Shown: positions 51,613 through 60,033, counted from the first letter of the stretch. The stretch is 64,000 bases of DNA from Anaerolineae bacterium (GCA_022843385.1 JALHNT010000018.1:62001-126000), one strand, 5' to 3'. Numbers and translations: made by a program. Notes: generated from the letters alone by a model not told the origin.

Positions 51613-51801
51613 ATGAGACTCTATCGAGGCTGTATATTCATATTTTTTGTGATGGTAATTGGCATCTTTTCGCTGTTTTTCAGTCGCTCTTTTGGCCTAC
51701 TGGGGTTGATCCTGCCGGGATTGATCGTGGCGTTCATCTATGTGCTGATCGAGAACATCGTCGCCGAACTGTATTATCTGTCCGGCGGTGAAGGTGGGTA
51801 G
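51613..51801 (+). CDS. Small hydrophobic protein with two membrane helices
   Basis: A 62-residue protein starting at ATG 51613 with AGGGG about nine bases upstream; an ATG 33 bp earlier has no ribosome site. Two hydrophobic stretches (GCIFIFFVMVIGIFSLFF and LLGLILPGLIVAFIYVLI) are joined by a short turn, and the tail is acidic (ELYYLSGGEGG). No family is recognised. It lies after a strong terminator and needs its own promoter, which I cannot identify. Confidence 0.5.
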   Translation: MRLYRGCIFIFFVMVIGIFSLFFSRSFGLLGLILPGLIVAFIYVLIENIVAELYYLSGGEGG

Positions 51802-52018
51802 CCGGGTAGGGTCTGTGCGCTAGCATTGCGACAGGTGATTTTAGCGTAATCCTTCAGCGATTGTCCCCTGGGTAAAACCCGGTCAAGATAACTTGCCAGC
51901 CTATGTGCACGATGCTGATTTCCCGGGTGGTTGGCGACTTGACCGGTGATGGCCTACACCGACTGCAATGGGTGGGGTACACTGTGCACCGGTGTGGGCA
52001 AGGTCGCGGGGAGGCTGG

Positions 52019-52924
52019 ATGTCCTGGGTGGTCTATGCGCTGGTCGGGCCGCTGGTGCTGACTGTCGTCAACTTCATCGACAAGCTGATCCTGGAAAAAG
52101 AAATCCGTGATCCGCGCTGTATGCCGGCCTATCTAGCGCTCACCTCATTGGTCAGTGCCGTTGTGCTGTGGCTGGTGACCGGGATGCCTACCTTGCCGCT
52201 GCCCGATATGCTGCGCACCATGCTCTCCGGCGTGCTGACCACGACGGCGGCGCTCTTCTACTTCCTGGCGCTGGCGCGGGAAGATACCAGCAACATCATC
52301 ATCCTCATCAACACCCAGCCGGTGCTGGTGCTGACGCTGGCGTTCATCGTGCTGGGCGAACGCATCACGGCAGGGCAGCTCGCTGGGTTCGCGCTGGTGC
52401 TGCTGGCGGCGCTGGCGCTGACAGCTAATCGGAAGCTGGGGAGGATACGCCCTTCGGCAACGCTGGGGCTGATGATGCTGTCCAACCTGTTCAATGCCGG
52501 GGCGGTGGTTGTCTTCAAGCAGGTCTCCGAAAGCTACCCCTTCGAGCGCATCATCGCTTTTGAAACGCTGGGGTTCGCGGCAGGTGGACTGGTGGTCTAT
52601 CTGCTGATCCCCTCCATCCGCCGCGCCTTTCACGCCAGTCTGCGGACGGTCTCGCGGCGGGCGGTGCTGATGGTCGGGGTCAACGAGAGCATTTATGTCG
52701 TCGCCAAAATCTGTATCTATCTGGCGATCTCATTGGGGCCGGTGGCGCTGGTGAGCGTGCTGGGCAGCAGCCAGATTTTCTTCGGCATCATGGCCGGCTG
52801 GCTGTTGACGGTGTTGGCTCCCGCTATCTATCGTGAACCGATCAGCCGCGCCGATCTGCTGCGAAAAGGGGCACTCTCGCTAGTGCTGTTCGGCGGCGTG
52901 TATCTCATCAACCTGAACGCATGA
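52019..52924 (+). CDS. EamA/DMT-superfamily transporter
   Basis: A 301-residue membrane protein starting at ATG 52019 behind GGGGAGG. It has about ten hydrophobic helices in two EamA repeats. The first repeat ends with VLTLAFIVLGERITAGQLAGFALVLLAALAL, the conserved EamA signature. The second ends with the corresponding WLLTVLAPAIYREPISRADLLRKGALSLVLFGGV. DMT permeases move small metabolites, amino acids or nucleotide sugars. It overlaps the glycosyltransferase gene by 4 bp, so it may move something linked to that enzyme; this is inferred. Confidence 0.85.
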   Translation: MSWVVYALVGPLVLTVVNFIDKLILEKEIRDPRCMPAYLALTSLVSAVVLWLVTGMPTLPLPDMLRTMLSGVLTTTAALFYFLALAREDTSNIIILINTQPVLVLTLAFIVLGERITAGQLAGFALVLLAALALTANRKLGRIRPSATLGLMMLSNLFNAGAVVVFKQVSESYPFERIIAFETLGFAAGGLVVYLLIPSIRRAFHASLRTVSRRAVLMVGVNESIYVVAKICIYLAISLGPVALVSVLGSSQIFFGIMAGWLLTVLAPAIYREPISRADLLRKGALSLVLFGGVYLINLNA

Positions 52925-54075
52925 ACCCGCCTTATCATTTACTCTTCACCTCGTCGTATACCGACCTGGGGGGCGGCGAAACGGCGCTGTTGACGCTGGC
53001 CGGTCAGTTGGACATGGCGCGCTATGTGCCGCATCTGTTGGTGCGGGGCGAAGGGCAGTTAGCGGCGGCCTGGCGCGACCGGGGCTGGCCGACCCATGTC
53101 GATCACTGGCGCAGCGCATCGGCTTATTTTGTGCCGGCACTCTGGGGACGCTTCCCGGTTAGCCGGCGCATCGAGTCGCTGCTGCGTGACCAGCATATCG
53201 ACCTGCTCACGGGCGATTATCACAGCCTGCCAATGGCGTTGCCAGCCGCCGAACGCCTGGGCATCCCGATCACATGGATTTGCGCTGGTTGGTGGTTCCA
53301 TCCTCGTGCCTGGCAGCGGATTTTCTTCCGTCGCCCAGCCGCCACCTTCATCCACTCACGGGCAGCCGGCGAAGGGTTTCTTGGTCAGCCACCTTTCATG
53401 CCGCCGGAGCGCCTGACCCTGATGTATCCGGGTGTCGATACCGCACGTTTTCACCCCGGTGTTGATGGGCTGAAAGTGCGTTTCGAGAGCAGCGTTGGGA
53501 GCGATACGCCGCTGGTAGCGCTGGTGGCACGTTTTCAGGATGTGAAGGGGCATGAGGTGTTTCAGGCGATGGCGCGGCAGGTGGCGCTGCAAATCCCCGA
53601 AGCCCGGTTCATCGTGGCCGGCGAGAACACCCAGACCAACGCTGATAATGCTTACAAAACTCGCATCCTGAGCGCGGTGCAGACCGATCCGCTGCTCAAG
53701 TCGCGACTGAAGTACCTCGGCTTTCGCGCCGATGTCGAGCGGGTGCTGGCCGCGGCGGATGTAGTGGTGTGCAGTTCGCGTTTCGAAAGCTACGGCATGG
53801 TGAATGTCGAGGCGATGGCCTGTGGCAAGCCCGTCGTCAGCACCCGGCCGGGCGGCCCCTCGGAAACGGTGGCACATGGCGAAACCGGCTATCTGGTCGA
53901 GGCCGGTGATGCCGCCGGACTGGCGCGGCATGTGATCGATCTGCTGCGTGATCCGGCACTGCGGCAGCGGATGGGTGCGGCAGGGCGGGTGCGCGTCGAG
54001 CAGAGATTTTCGGCCCAGGCGATGGCCGATGCCTACCTGGGCAAGGTCGAGCCGCTGCTGGCAGCCCGACGCTGA
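52921..54075 (+). CDS. Glycosyltransferase family 4 (GT-B fold)
   Basis: A 384-residue retaining glycosyltransferase. The N-terminal acceptor domain has FTSSYTDLGGGETALLTLAG. The C-terminal donor domain has LVALVARFQDVKGHEVF and the sugar-nucleotide site SSRFESYGMVNVEAMACGKPVVSTRPGGPSE in GT4 form, with the EX7E glutamates spaced as expected, and then GETGYLVEAGDAAGLARHV. It is cytoplasmic or membrane-associated. It is translationally coupled to the EamA transporter (ATGA overlap), probably for surface polysaccharide or glycolipid synthesis. UDP-glucuronate from the dehydrogenase 4 kb away could be a donor, but there is no direct evidence. Confidence 0.9.
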   Translation: MNPPYHLLFTSSYTDLGGGETALLTLAGQLDMARYVPHLLVRGEGQLAAAWRDRGWPTHVDHWRSASAYFVPALWGRFPVSRRIESLLRDQHIDLLTGDYHSLPMALPAAERLGIPITWICAGWWFHPRAWQRIFFRRPAATFIHSRAAGEGFLGQPPFMPPERLTLMYPGVDTARFHPGVDGLKVRFESSVGSDTPLVALVARFQDVKGHEVFQAMARQVALQIPEARFIVAGENTQTNADNAYKTRILSAVQTDPLLKSRLKYLGFRADVERVLAAADVVVCSSRFESYGMVNVEAMACGKPVVSTRPGGPSETVAHGETGYLVEAGDAAGLARHVIDLLRDPALRQRMGAAGRVRVEQRFSAQAMADAYLGKVEPLLAARR

Positions 54076-54141
54076 TCGCCAGGAAAAGAAGAAGATCTGA
54101 CCACTGAGGCGCAGAGGACACCCAGAGCAAGGAGAGTCCTT

Positions 54142-54511
54142 TGATTCGCAACATTCGTCAGATTCGTCAGATTCGCATCAGTCCTTTTTGCGATTCGCGA
54201 ATCAGTCGTCAGTCATCAGTCGATAGTCGTCAGAAAAATGCTCAGGCTCCATTTGCTGCTGATTTTGCTGATTGGAACGATCCACTATCGACTATTGACT
54301 ACAGACTGTTGGTGCAACTCTGGTTTTGTGTCGTCGTCGTCGTCGTCGGACAGACACAACGACAAAGACAGAAAGGCCAACACAGAGGACACAGAGAACA
54401 CAGAGCGAAAACCGAGCAAAACTGCATAAAATTCGTCAAATTCTGCAACTGCAAAAGCTCCTTTTTTGCAGTTTGTGAGTCAGTCGCCAGTCGATAGTCA
54501 ACAGTCATCAG
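54142..54511 (+). repeat. Composite dispersed repeat, copy B
   Basis: Mirror arrangement of copy A. A 9-mer tract with ATTCGTCAG units and GATTCGCGAATCAG lies at 54142-54204. Heptamer AGTCRTC-type tracts lie at 54204-54233 and 54283-54309. The about 92-bp core at 54322-54413 has GTTTTGTG, (TCG)n, GGACAGACAC and the 9-bp periodic ACACAGAGG run. A last heptamer tract is at 54482-54511. The core is about 90% identical by eye to the reverse complement of 35155-35252. Confidence 0.8.
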
Positions 54512-54540
54512 AATTGTCCAAGAGAGCGCGATGCGGAAAA

Positions 54541-54588
54541 GTCACAAAATTCGTCAAATTCGTCAAGGTCAAACGTGCATTTTGTGAC
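54541..54588. repeat. Inverted repeat with 10-bp perfect arms
   Basis: GTCACAAAAT (54541-54550) and ATTTTGTGAC (54579-54588) flank two AAATTCGTC units. It could form a 28-nt-loop hairpin or mark the end of the repeat element. Confidence 0.6.
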
Positions 54589-54595
54589 AAATAGC

Positions 54596-54840
54596 CTTCA
54601 GCCATCAGCTTTCAGCCCTCAGCAAAAGACGAACACGGAGCGAAATCACCAAGCAAAGCCTTTATCTACCGACCACCGACCACCGACTACCGACTGCCCT
54701 GTGGCGGCGGCGGCAGTGGCAGGCCAACTCAAGTGCCAAGTGCCAAGTGCTAAGTTCAAAGTGATGAGTAACGAGTAACGAGGCATGAGCTTTTCCTCTA
54801 TTGACTATCGACTACCGACTACCGACTATCGACTGACGAC
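54596..54840. repeat. Degenerate heptanucleotide tandem arrays
   Basis: Four adjacent arrays with a strict 7-bp period: CTTCAGC-type at 54596-54623, CGACCAC-type at 54670-54698, AAGTGCC/GAGTAAC-type at 54731-54781, and GACTATC/GACTACC-type at 54799-54840. Units vary at one or two positions within each array. They resemble in form the short heptamer tandem repeats (STRR) described in cyanobacteria. Confidence 0.8.
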
Positions 54841-55080
54841 TTCTTGCCCTCAGCATACGCCCATTCCCGTCGTTACGGGTGAACTTTTGGTAAACTTTTT
54901 GGTACGACTTAAGCAGAGTCGGCGCTAACCATTTTGCGGGAGCGGGATGGTTAAGGCGGTCGGCGCGGGGTTAGAGCAGGGTTGGGAAAAACGGGGGTTG
55001 AGGGAGCACGATTCGGGCATATTGGGTGATGGTTGCGCTGCGGCTGGCAGGCGTCTACTGCGTTTCAGCACGTTATGACA

Positions 55081-56070
55081 TCATCCGTCCCGCTGGTCAG
55101 CCGCGCCATCGGGTTCGCTGCTCGGCGGCGTGGCGGTCGCACTAGCGGGGGTGGGCGGCGGGACGCTCGATTCTGTTAGCCAACAAGCGTTAAACAGGTC
55201 TTCGGGTCTATTGGTGATTTGTTGCAAAGCTGTACCATCCGGTTTAACGGTGTAAATCTGACGATTATCACCATTTCGCCTTGAGCTAAAACTGAGCAAC
55301 TGAGCATCTGGCGACCATTGCGGCAGCATATCATCAGCGTCACCGCGCGTAATCTGCGTTAAATCACTCCCATCTGGACGTATTTTGTAGAGATGATAAG
55401 TGCCATTGCTCTTGCGCGAAAAAGCAATCCAATCGCCGTTGGGTGACCACGAGGGTGACGCATCTGACCCGATAGCATCAGTCATGCTCGTAATCCGAAT
55501 AGGATTGCTTCCATCCGCGTTGACAACGGCGATACCGGTATTCCCATTCTCGTAATACCAATAAGCGATAGACTGTTCGTTGGCTGACCAGGATGGGTGA
55601 TAATCAGCAGTTGAATTCGTCGTTACTCTGAGCAAGTCTGATCCATCGGTGTTGATCGTGTATAGCTCACCCATCGAATCCCCATCTCGGATGAGTGAGC
55701 CGATAAATGCCAGTTTCCCACCCTGCGGTGACCAATCAACCCAATCATATAAGCCTTCTCGGTTGACTAACCGGACATTCGAGCCTTCAAGATTGCTGAT
55801 GTATAAGCCATTTGCGGTGAATGCTACCTGGGTGCTATCAGGAGAGCAGGCAATGCCGCTGGCATTTCTCTCCTGCAATTCTCTAATCGTATCGGTGACT
55901 TGCTGCAAATCCGTGCCATCCGTTTTGATACTCCAGGCCTGAGTACTGTCTTGACCAATCTCAGCCAGAAAAACGATGCGAAATTGGCTTTGAGCCAAAC
56001 CAGAAGAATGGCTCAACATCACGAGCAACAGCGCTGTGCATAGCGCAAAAATGTCTTTAGGTTTCATCAT
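55081..56070 (-). CDS. TolB-like/PD40 beta-propeller secreted protein
   Basis: A 329-residue protein starting at ATG 56070 behind GGGAGATTGTG; longer frames upstream are not protein-like. The signal peptide is residues 1-25 (MMKPKDIFALCTALLLVMLS). Five to six PD40 blades follow: SPDSTQVAFTANGLYISNL, SPQGGKLAFIGSLI, SANEQSIAYWYYENG, SPNGDWIAFSRKSNGTYHLY and SPDAQLLSFSSRRNGDNRQIY. The C-terminus is a Pro/Thr/Ser/Ala-rich tail (PPTPASATATPPSSEPDG). It is extracytoplasmic. No enzymatic domain is attached, so a binding or scaffold role is likely. It is the second gene after the orphan binding protein on the same strand. Confidence 0.82.
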   Translation of the reverse strand: MMKPKDIFALCTALLLVMLSHSSGLAQSQFRIVFLAEIGQDSTQAWSIKTDGTDLQQVTDTIRELQERNASGIACSPDSTQVAFTANGLYISNLEGSNVRLVNREGLYDWVDWSPQGGKLAFIGSLIRDGDSMGELYTINTDGSDLLRVTTNSTADYHPSWSANEQSIAYWYYENGNTGIAVVNADGSNPIRITSMTDAIGSDASPSWSPNGDWIAFSRKSNGTYHLYKIRPDGSDLTQITRGDADDMLPQWSPDAQLLSFSSRRNGDNRQIYTVKPDGTALQQITNRPEDLFNACWLTESSVPPPTPASATATPPSSEPDGAADQRDG

Positions 56071-56203
56071 CACAATCTCCCATAAATCCAGAGCGCTGCC
56101 CTGAAATAATGAAAAATGGACGGGATGACACAGGCAACCCGGCAGCAGTTGAGGGGGAACGGCGCAAGGGTTAAGGCTGTGGCGCTTTACCCCCCAAAAC
56201 AAA

Positions 56204-56226
56204 AGGCGCACCGGTTTGGCGCGCCT
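56204..56226 (-). terminator. Intrinsic terminator after the rhamnose/AI-2-type binding-protein gene
   Basis: On the minus strand AGGCGC pairs with GCGCCT (56221-56226 with 56204-56209), loop 11 nt, followed by TTTTGTTTT. It starts 28 nt after the stop at 56254, so the binding-protein gene is probably a single-gene transcript. Confidence 0.65.
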
Positions 56227-56253
56227 CTTGATTACGATCAAACGATTGACGGC

Positions 56254-57402
56254 TTAGAAATCGAAGCCTTCAATGTTTTCCTTGTTGAAGACGAAGGCCG
56301 GCCCCAGCAGGATTTCGCTGCCGTTGACGACTGTGAGTTCGCCCAGACGCCCGGCCATGACCGAGGTGCTTTCCGGGGTCAGCTCGCCATCGACGACGGC
56401 GCGCAGGACGTAGACGGCGGCGTAGCCCAGGTCAACCGGGTTCCACAGCACGACCGACTTCACGCAGTCCGCCGCGACGAACGGCTTCATCGGGTTCGGG
56501 GTCGCCAGACCGACGACGGCGACGTTGCCGCACTGGCCGGCCTGGGTGACGGCATCCGCCGAAGCGGGGGTCGCCACGCTGGTCATGCCGAACAGACCAT
56601 CGAGGTCATCACCGTACTTGTTGATGAGGGTGGTGGCCTGGTCGAAGGAGAGCTTGGCATCTTCCTGCGCTTCAACGGTTTCCAGCCAGGTCATGTTGGG
56701 GTAGCACTTGGCCTGATACGCCTGCATTTCGGCGATCCAACGCGCCTGGTTGGGGGTGGTGAAGGTGCTGGTGACAATGGCGAAGCTGGCTTCTTCACCC
56801 TTTTCGGCGGCCATCTGGTCGATCAGCGCCTTGGCGATACCATTAAATTCTGCCTGATTAACGAACCACTCACGGGCACCCGGCTCGCTGTTGGCATCGT
56901 AACCGACGACATGGATACCGGCTTCCAGCGCCTTGGTCAGCACCGGGGCAATGGCGACGGGATCATTGGCGGCGAACAGCACACCATTGACGCCCTGGGT
57001 GATGTAGTTATCGATGAAGGTGATCTGGTCATCGATGTTGGCGGCGGTGGGGCCGTCGTTGATGACAGTCACATTGCCCAGTTCAGCCGCGGCTTCCTGC
57101 ATACCCTTGGCGGTCGCATCGAAGTAACCGATACCGATCAGCTTGGGAATATCCACGATGGTGATCGGCTGGCCGGCCAGATCGGGCGGATTGGTGGGCT
57201 GGCCGCCATCATAAGCGGGCATTTCCATCGCCATCTCGGGGGTGGCATCGGCTGCCGGTTCGGCATTCGGGCATTCCAACGGATTGACGGGCAGTTCGTC
57301 TGCGCCGTCCCAACGGGCGACATCCTGCGCCTGAACGACTGTTGCCAGCGAGAGCGCCAGCGCCATCGTACACAGCAAAACGAGCATCGTCACTTTACGC
57401 AT
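56254..57402 (-). CDS. Periplasmic-type sugar-binding protein (RhaS/LsrB-like, peripla_BP_4)
   Basis: A 382-residue protein starting at ATG 57402 with AAGGAG about ten bases upstream. The signal peptide is residues 1-25 (MRKVTMLVLLCTMALALSLA, ending VVQAQD). An extra acidic/Pro-rich segment follows, and then the type I binding fold: ITIVDIPKLIGIGYFDATAKGMQEAAAELG, FIDNYITQGVNGVLFAANDPVA, AGIHVVGYDANSEPGAREWFVNQAEFNG and DGLFGMTSVATPASADAV. These blocks resemble rhamnose-binding RhaS and autoinducer-2-binding LsrB. No cognate permease or ATPase follows: a terminator and then an unrelated gene come next. LacI-like palindromes lie upstream. Confidence 0.85.
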   Translation of the reverse strand: MRKVTMLVLLCTMALALSLATVVQAQDVARWDGADELPVNPLECPNAEPAADATPEMAMEMPAYDGGQPTNPPDLAGQPITIVDIPKLIGIGYFDATAKGMQEAAAELGNVTVINDGPTAANIDDQITFIDNYITQGVNGVLFAANDPVAIAPVLTKALEAGIHVVGYDANSEPGAREWFVNQAEFNGIAKALIDQMAAEKGEEASFAIVTSTFTTPNQARWIAEMQAYQAKCYPNMTWLETVEAQEDAKLSFDQATTLINKYGDDLDGLFGMTSVATPASADAVTQAGQCGNVAVVGLATPNPMKPFVAADCVKSVVLWNPVDLGYAAVYVLRAVVDGELTPESTSVMAGRLGELTVVNGSEILLGPAFVFNKENIEGFDF

Positions 57403-57443
57403 AGCAAGAACACTCCTTAAACGAAATCTTTGACGGAACAATA

Positions 57444-57461
57444 GGGGGAAACGTTTTCCCC
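57444..57461. promoter_or_regulatory. LacI/CcpA-type operator palindrome
   Basis: GGGGGAAACGTTTTCCCC: a central AAACGTTT flanked by GGGG and CCCC arms (one extra T in the right arm). It lies 42 bp before the binding-protein ATG. A second, weaker site (CCAAACCGTTTCAG) lies at 57527-57540. Both fit the central-CG pattern of LacI-family operators. No LacI gene is adjacent; the nearest is at 31476. Confidence 0.55.
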
Positions 57462-57572
57462 GCTGAGAAGAATTGTAACCCGCTTCAGGAAAATTGGGTA
57501 GGGCTTTCGACTGGTTTCAATCTTTTCCAAACCGTTTCAGAATCATTCGCTGTGAAAGCCGGCCGCCTGTTG

Positions 57573-57601
57573 GGGAGAATCCGAGCCAGCCCGGTTCTCC
57601 C
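57573..57601 (-). terminator. Stem-loop after carboxypeptidase gene
   Basis: GGGAGAA (57573-57579) pairs with TTCTCCC (57595-57601), with possible further pairs in the loop, 18 nt after the M32 gene stop. There is no U-run. Confidence 0.45.
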
Positions 57602-57618
57602 TCACCTGCCAGGACTGG

Positions 57619-59133
57619 TTATGCTAGCGCATACAGTTCGCCGTATTTGGTCTTCAGATAACTGACGTAAGGTTCGATGCGCAGCGGGCCGCCGGTCACG
57701 CGCTCGGTCAGTTCCGCCGCGGTGTACTTCGCTCCATGCTGGTAAATATTCTGGCGTAGCCAGCCATGCAGCGTGTCGAATTTACCCTGCGCAATCTCCG
57801 CCGGGATCGAGGGATGGGCTTGCAGCGCCGCCCCGTAATACAGGCCGCTGAGGATGTTGCCCAGCGTGTAACCCTGGAACACTCCGCCGATCCAACCGCT
57901 GTACCAGTGGACATCCTGTAGGACGCCGTCGCGGTCATCGGGAGCAGTCATGCCCAGGTCAGTCTCATAGCGTTCGTGCCAGGCTTCGGGCAGATCGCGC
58001 ACCTCCAGCTTGCCTTCCAGCAATTGCAGCTCCAGATCAAAGCGCAGCAGCACGTGCAGGTTATAGGTCACTTCGTCGGCATCGACTCGGATGAGCGATT
58101 TTTGTACCTTGTTGATGGCGCGGTAGAAGGTGTCGAGCGAGATGTGTTTCAGTTGAGTGGGGAACAACGCTTGCAGCCTGGGATAGTAGTGTTCCCAGAA
58201 GCCTCGGCTGCGTCCCACGATATTCTCCCACAGGCGTGATTGACTCTCGTGGACGCCGGCGGATGTGCCGTTCGCCAGCGGGGTCCCTTCATAAGCCCGG
58301 TTGATGCCCAGTTCGTACATGGCATGGCCGGACTCGTGCAGGGTGCTGAAGAGCGCGTCGCCCAGATCGTTACGTTTGACGCGGGTGGTGATGCGAACAT
58401 CGCCCAGCGAGAACTTGGTCATGAATGGGTGATGCGTCAGGTCTTGCCGTCCACGCTGGAAGTCGTAGCCGTAATCCTTGATGACCGCCAGCCCAAACTC
58501 CAACTGCTGATTTTCGGGGAAGTCCTGTTGCAGACAGGAGTCATCGGCTGCGTTCTGGCTGGTGATGGCCTTGACCAACGGGACAAGCTGTTCCCGCAGT
58601 TGGGCGAAGACCTGGCGCACGCTCTCGGCCTTCATGCCATAATCGGCGAAGTCGATCAGGGGATCAGCGATGTGGGTATAACCGGGGAAATAATCAGCGA
58701 TGCGGCGGCTGAGGTCGAGCGTCTTTTCCAGAAGCGGGCGCACCCGGTTGAAGTCATTGGCCGGGCGGGCTTCGGTCCAGGCCTGATAGATAGTGGCGCT
58801 GTGGTTGGTGAACTCGGCCACAAAAGCTGATGGCAGGTTGACCAGGCGCTCGTACTCGCGTCGGGTTACACGGATCAGGCTGGCATCATCCGAGTTATAG
58901 GGCAGACTGTTCTCGTAGGATCGCAGCTCATCCAGCAGTTTGCCAATGGCCGGGTCGGTGAAGCATTCGTGTGCTAATCGGCTGAGGGTGGACATCTGGC
59001 GGGCGCGGGCTTCGGCACCGCCGGATGGCATATAGGTGGTCTGATCCCACGAGAGCAGGGCGTTGGCGCTCTGCAAATCATTGGCCTCCAGCAGCCGCTG
59101 CTTCAGTTCTTCCAGTTTGGCATGCATCAGCAT
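57619..59133 (-). CDS. M32-family carboxypeptidase (carboxypeptidase Taq)
   Basis: A 504-residue cytoplasmic zinc metallocarboxypeptidase, normal length for M32 (about 500). The zinc site is HESGH (266-270) with the third-ligand Glu in HESQSR (295-300). Other family blocks are DVRITTRV, ADEVTYNLHVLLRFDLE, and the C-terminal YHWYSGWIGG-like VHWYSGWIGGVFQGYTLGNI. It removes C-terminal residues from peptides. AAAGGA precedes the ATG. It follows the CbiR-like gene by 27 bp on the same strand and may be co-transcribed with it. Confidence 0.92.
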   Translation of the reverse strand: MLMHAKLEELKQRLLEANDLQSANALLSWDQTTYMPSGGAEARARQMSTLSRLAHECFTDPAIGKLLDELRSYENSLPYNSDDASLIRVTRREYERLVNLPSAFVAEFTNHSATIYQAWTEARPANDFNRVRPLLEKTLDLSRRIADYFPGYTHIADPLIDFADYGMKAESVRQVFAQLREQLVPLVKAITSQNAADDSCLQQDFPENQQLEFGLAVIKDYGYDFQRGRQDLTHHPFMTKFSLGDVRITTRVKRNDLGDALFSTLHESGHAMYELGINRAYEGTPLANGTSAGVHESQSRLWENIVGRSRGFWEHYYPRLQALFPTQLKHISLDTFYRAINKVQKSLIRVDADEVTYNLHVLLRFDLELQLLEGKLEVRDLPEAWHERYETDLGMTAPDDRDGVLQDVHWYSGWIGGVFQGYTLGNILSGLYYGAALQAHPSIPAEIAQGKFDTLHGWLRQNIYQHGAKYTAAELTERVTGGPLRIEPYVSYLKTKYGELYALA

Positions 59134-59160
59134 TCGTCCTTTAATTGAGAATTTTCGTCA

Positions 59161-59919
59161 TTATAGCCGCAGTCGTTCCAGCGCGGCGAACAGGGCAGTT
59201 CGGCTGGTGAAAAAGTCCTGCTCGAACACCTCCAGCGTTAGCACCCCAGACCACTCCTGAAGCAGCCACACCACCGGGTCGAGGCGCTCCGGCGACATCA
59301 CCGCCAGCGATTGATGATCGTGGTCGGCCATGCCGTGCAGATGAATCACCCGTGTTACTGGCAGCCAGCGCGCCAGGTAATCCAACGGATCGAGGCTGGC
59401 TTTCCACAGATGACCGATGTCCAGCGTCCGGCTGATCGGCAGCGCCGCGAACACCGGCTCGAGCGCGTCCGGCAGGTAGCTCTCCAGATTTTCTAGTGCC
59501 AACTGCTCCGGCTGATCCACCAGCGGCAGCAGAGACGTTACAGCTTGTATACCCTGTTCTGCCCAGCCCGGTTCACCCACGCCGGCCGTCTCCAGATGAA
59601 AGACATAGGCATAGGGGTGCAGCGGTCTGGTCAGATCGATCACCCGCCGCGCCAGCACCAGCGAGGGGTGGTCGCCGCCTGGAGTCCACGCCAGGTCGAG
59701 CGGCAGATGGACAGTGAAGGTGATGCCTTGCTCCCGCGCCAGCGACGCCATCTGCTGTACCATGTCGGCATCCGGCAGGTTGCTCTCACCGCCCGGCAGA
59801 TCGAATAACACCAGTTCCATATCCTGAATCTCGCCGGCCAGATGACGCAGGTTATCCAGCAGATCGCCGGGGATGACATACGAGGTGCTGCCCAGTCGGA
59901 AACGAGGGTACATCGCCAT
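59161..59919 (-). CDS. AP-endonuclease-2-type TIM-barrel protein, CbiR-like (candidate cobamide-remodelling phosphodiesterase)
   Basis: A 252-residue protein with AGGAAAGGT before the ATG. The barrel pattern is clear: FRLGSTSYVIPGDLLDNLRHL, DMELVLFDLPGGESNLPD, GITFTVHLPLDL, YVFHLET, LALENLESYL, RTLDIGHLW, RVIHLHGMADHDHQSL and LTLEVFEQD. The His, Glu, Asp and His at strand ends form a plausible metal site as in the xylose-isomerase-like fold. The opening SYVIPGDLLDN and LVLFDLPGGESN recall CbiR, which removes the lower ligand of cobamides. Without other corrinoid genes nearby, a general sugar-phosphate isomerase/epimerase-like enzyme remains possible. Confidence 0.65.
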   Translation of the reverse strand: MAMYPRFRLGSTSYVIPGDLLDNLRHLAGEIQDMELVLFDLPGGESNLPDADMVQQMASLAREQGITFTVHLPLDLAWTPGGDHPSLVLARRVIDLTRPLHPYAYVFHLETAGVGEPGWAEQGIQAVTSLLPLVDQPEQLALENLESYLPDALEPVFAALPISRTLDIGHLWKASLDPLDYLARWLPVTRVIHLHGMADHDHQSLAVMSPERLDPVVWLLQEWSGVLTLEVFEQDFFTSRTALFAALERLRL

Positions 59920-60033
59920 ACCTTTCCTGTAGCTGCTGAGTCTACCACGTCACAAATCCTTAATCCGCTCCCAGCAGCACGTCTGGTATGCTATTATCGT
60001 GGGCATCTGAATTTAGGGGGCGCTGAGGTGAAC

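Larger units (their letters stand above)
54076..55080. other. 1-kb non-coding, repeat-rich region between convergent genes
   Basis: Between the GT4 gene (+) and the TolB-like gene (-). Contents are composite repeat copy B (54142-54511), a perfect 10-bp inverted repeat at 54541-54588, and several 7-bp tandem arrays to 54840. The last 240 bp are ordinary unique sequence. Open frames here are low-complexity translations of repeats. Confidence 0.75.

Noticed and set aside
54238..54429. Small ORFs translating as NTEDTENTE-type repeats (also near 35064-35297)
   Set aside because: These are translations of the ACACAGAG-type repeat core; low complexity and present in inverted copies, so not genes.
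54142..54840. Possible CRISPR array
   Set aside because: Repeat units are 7 or 9 bp, contiguous and degenerate, without uniform spacers or cas genes.
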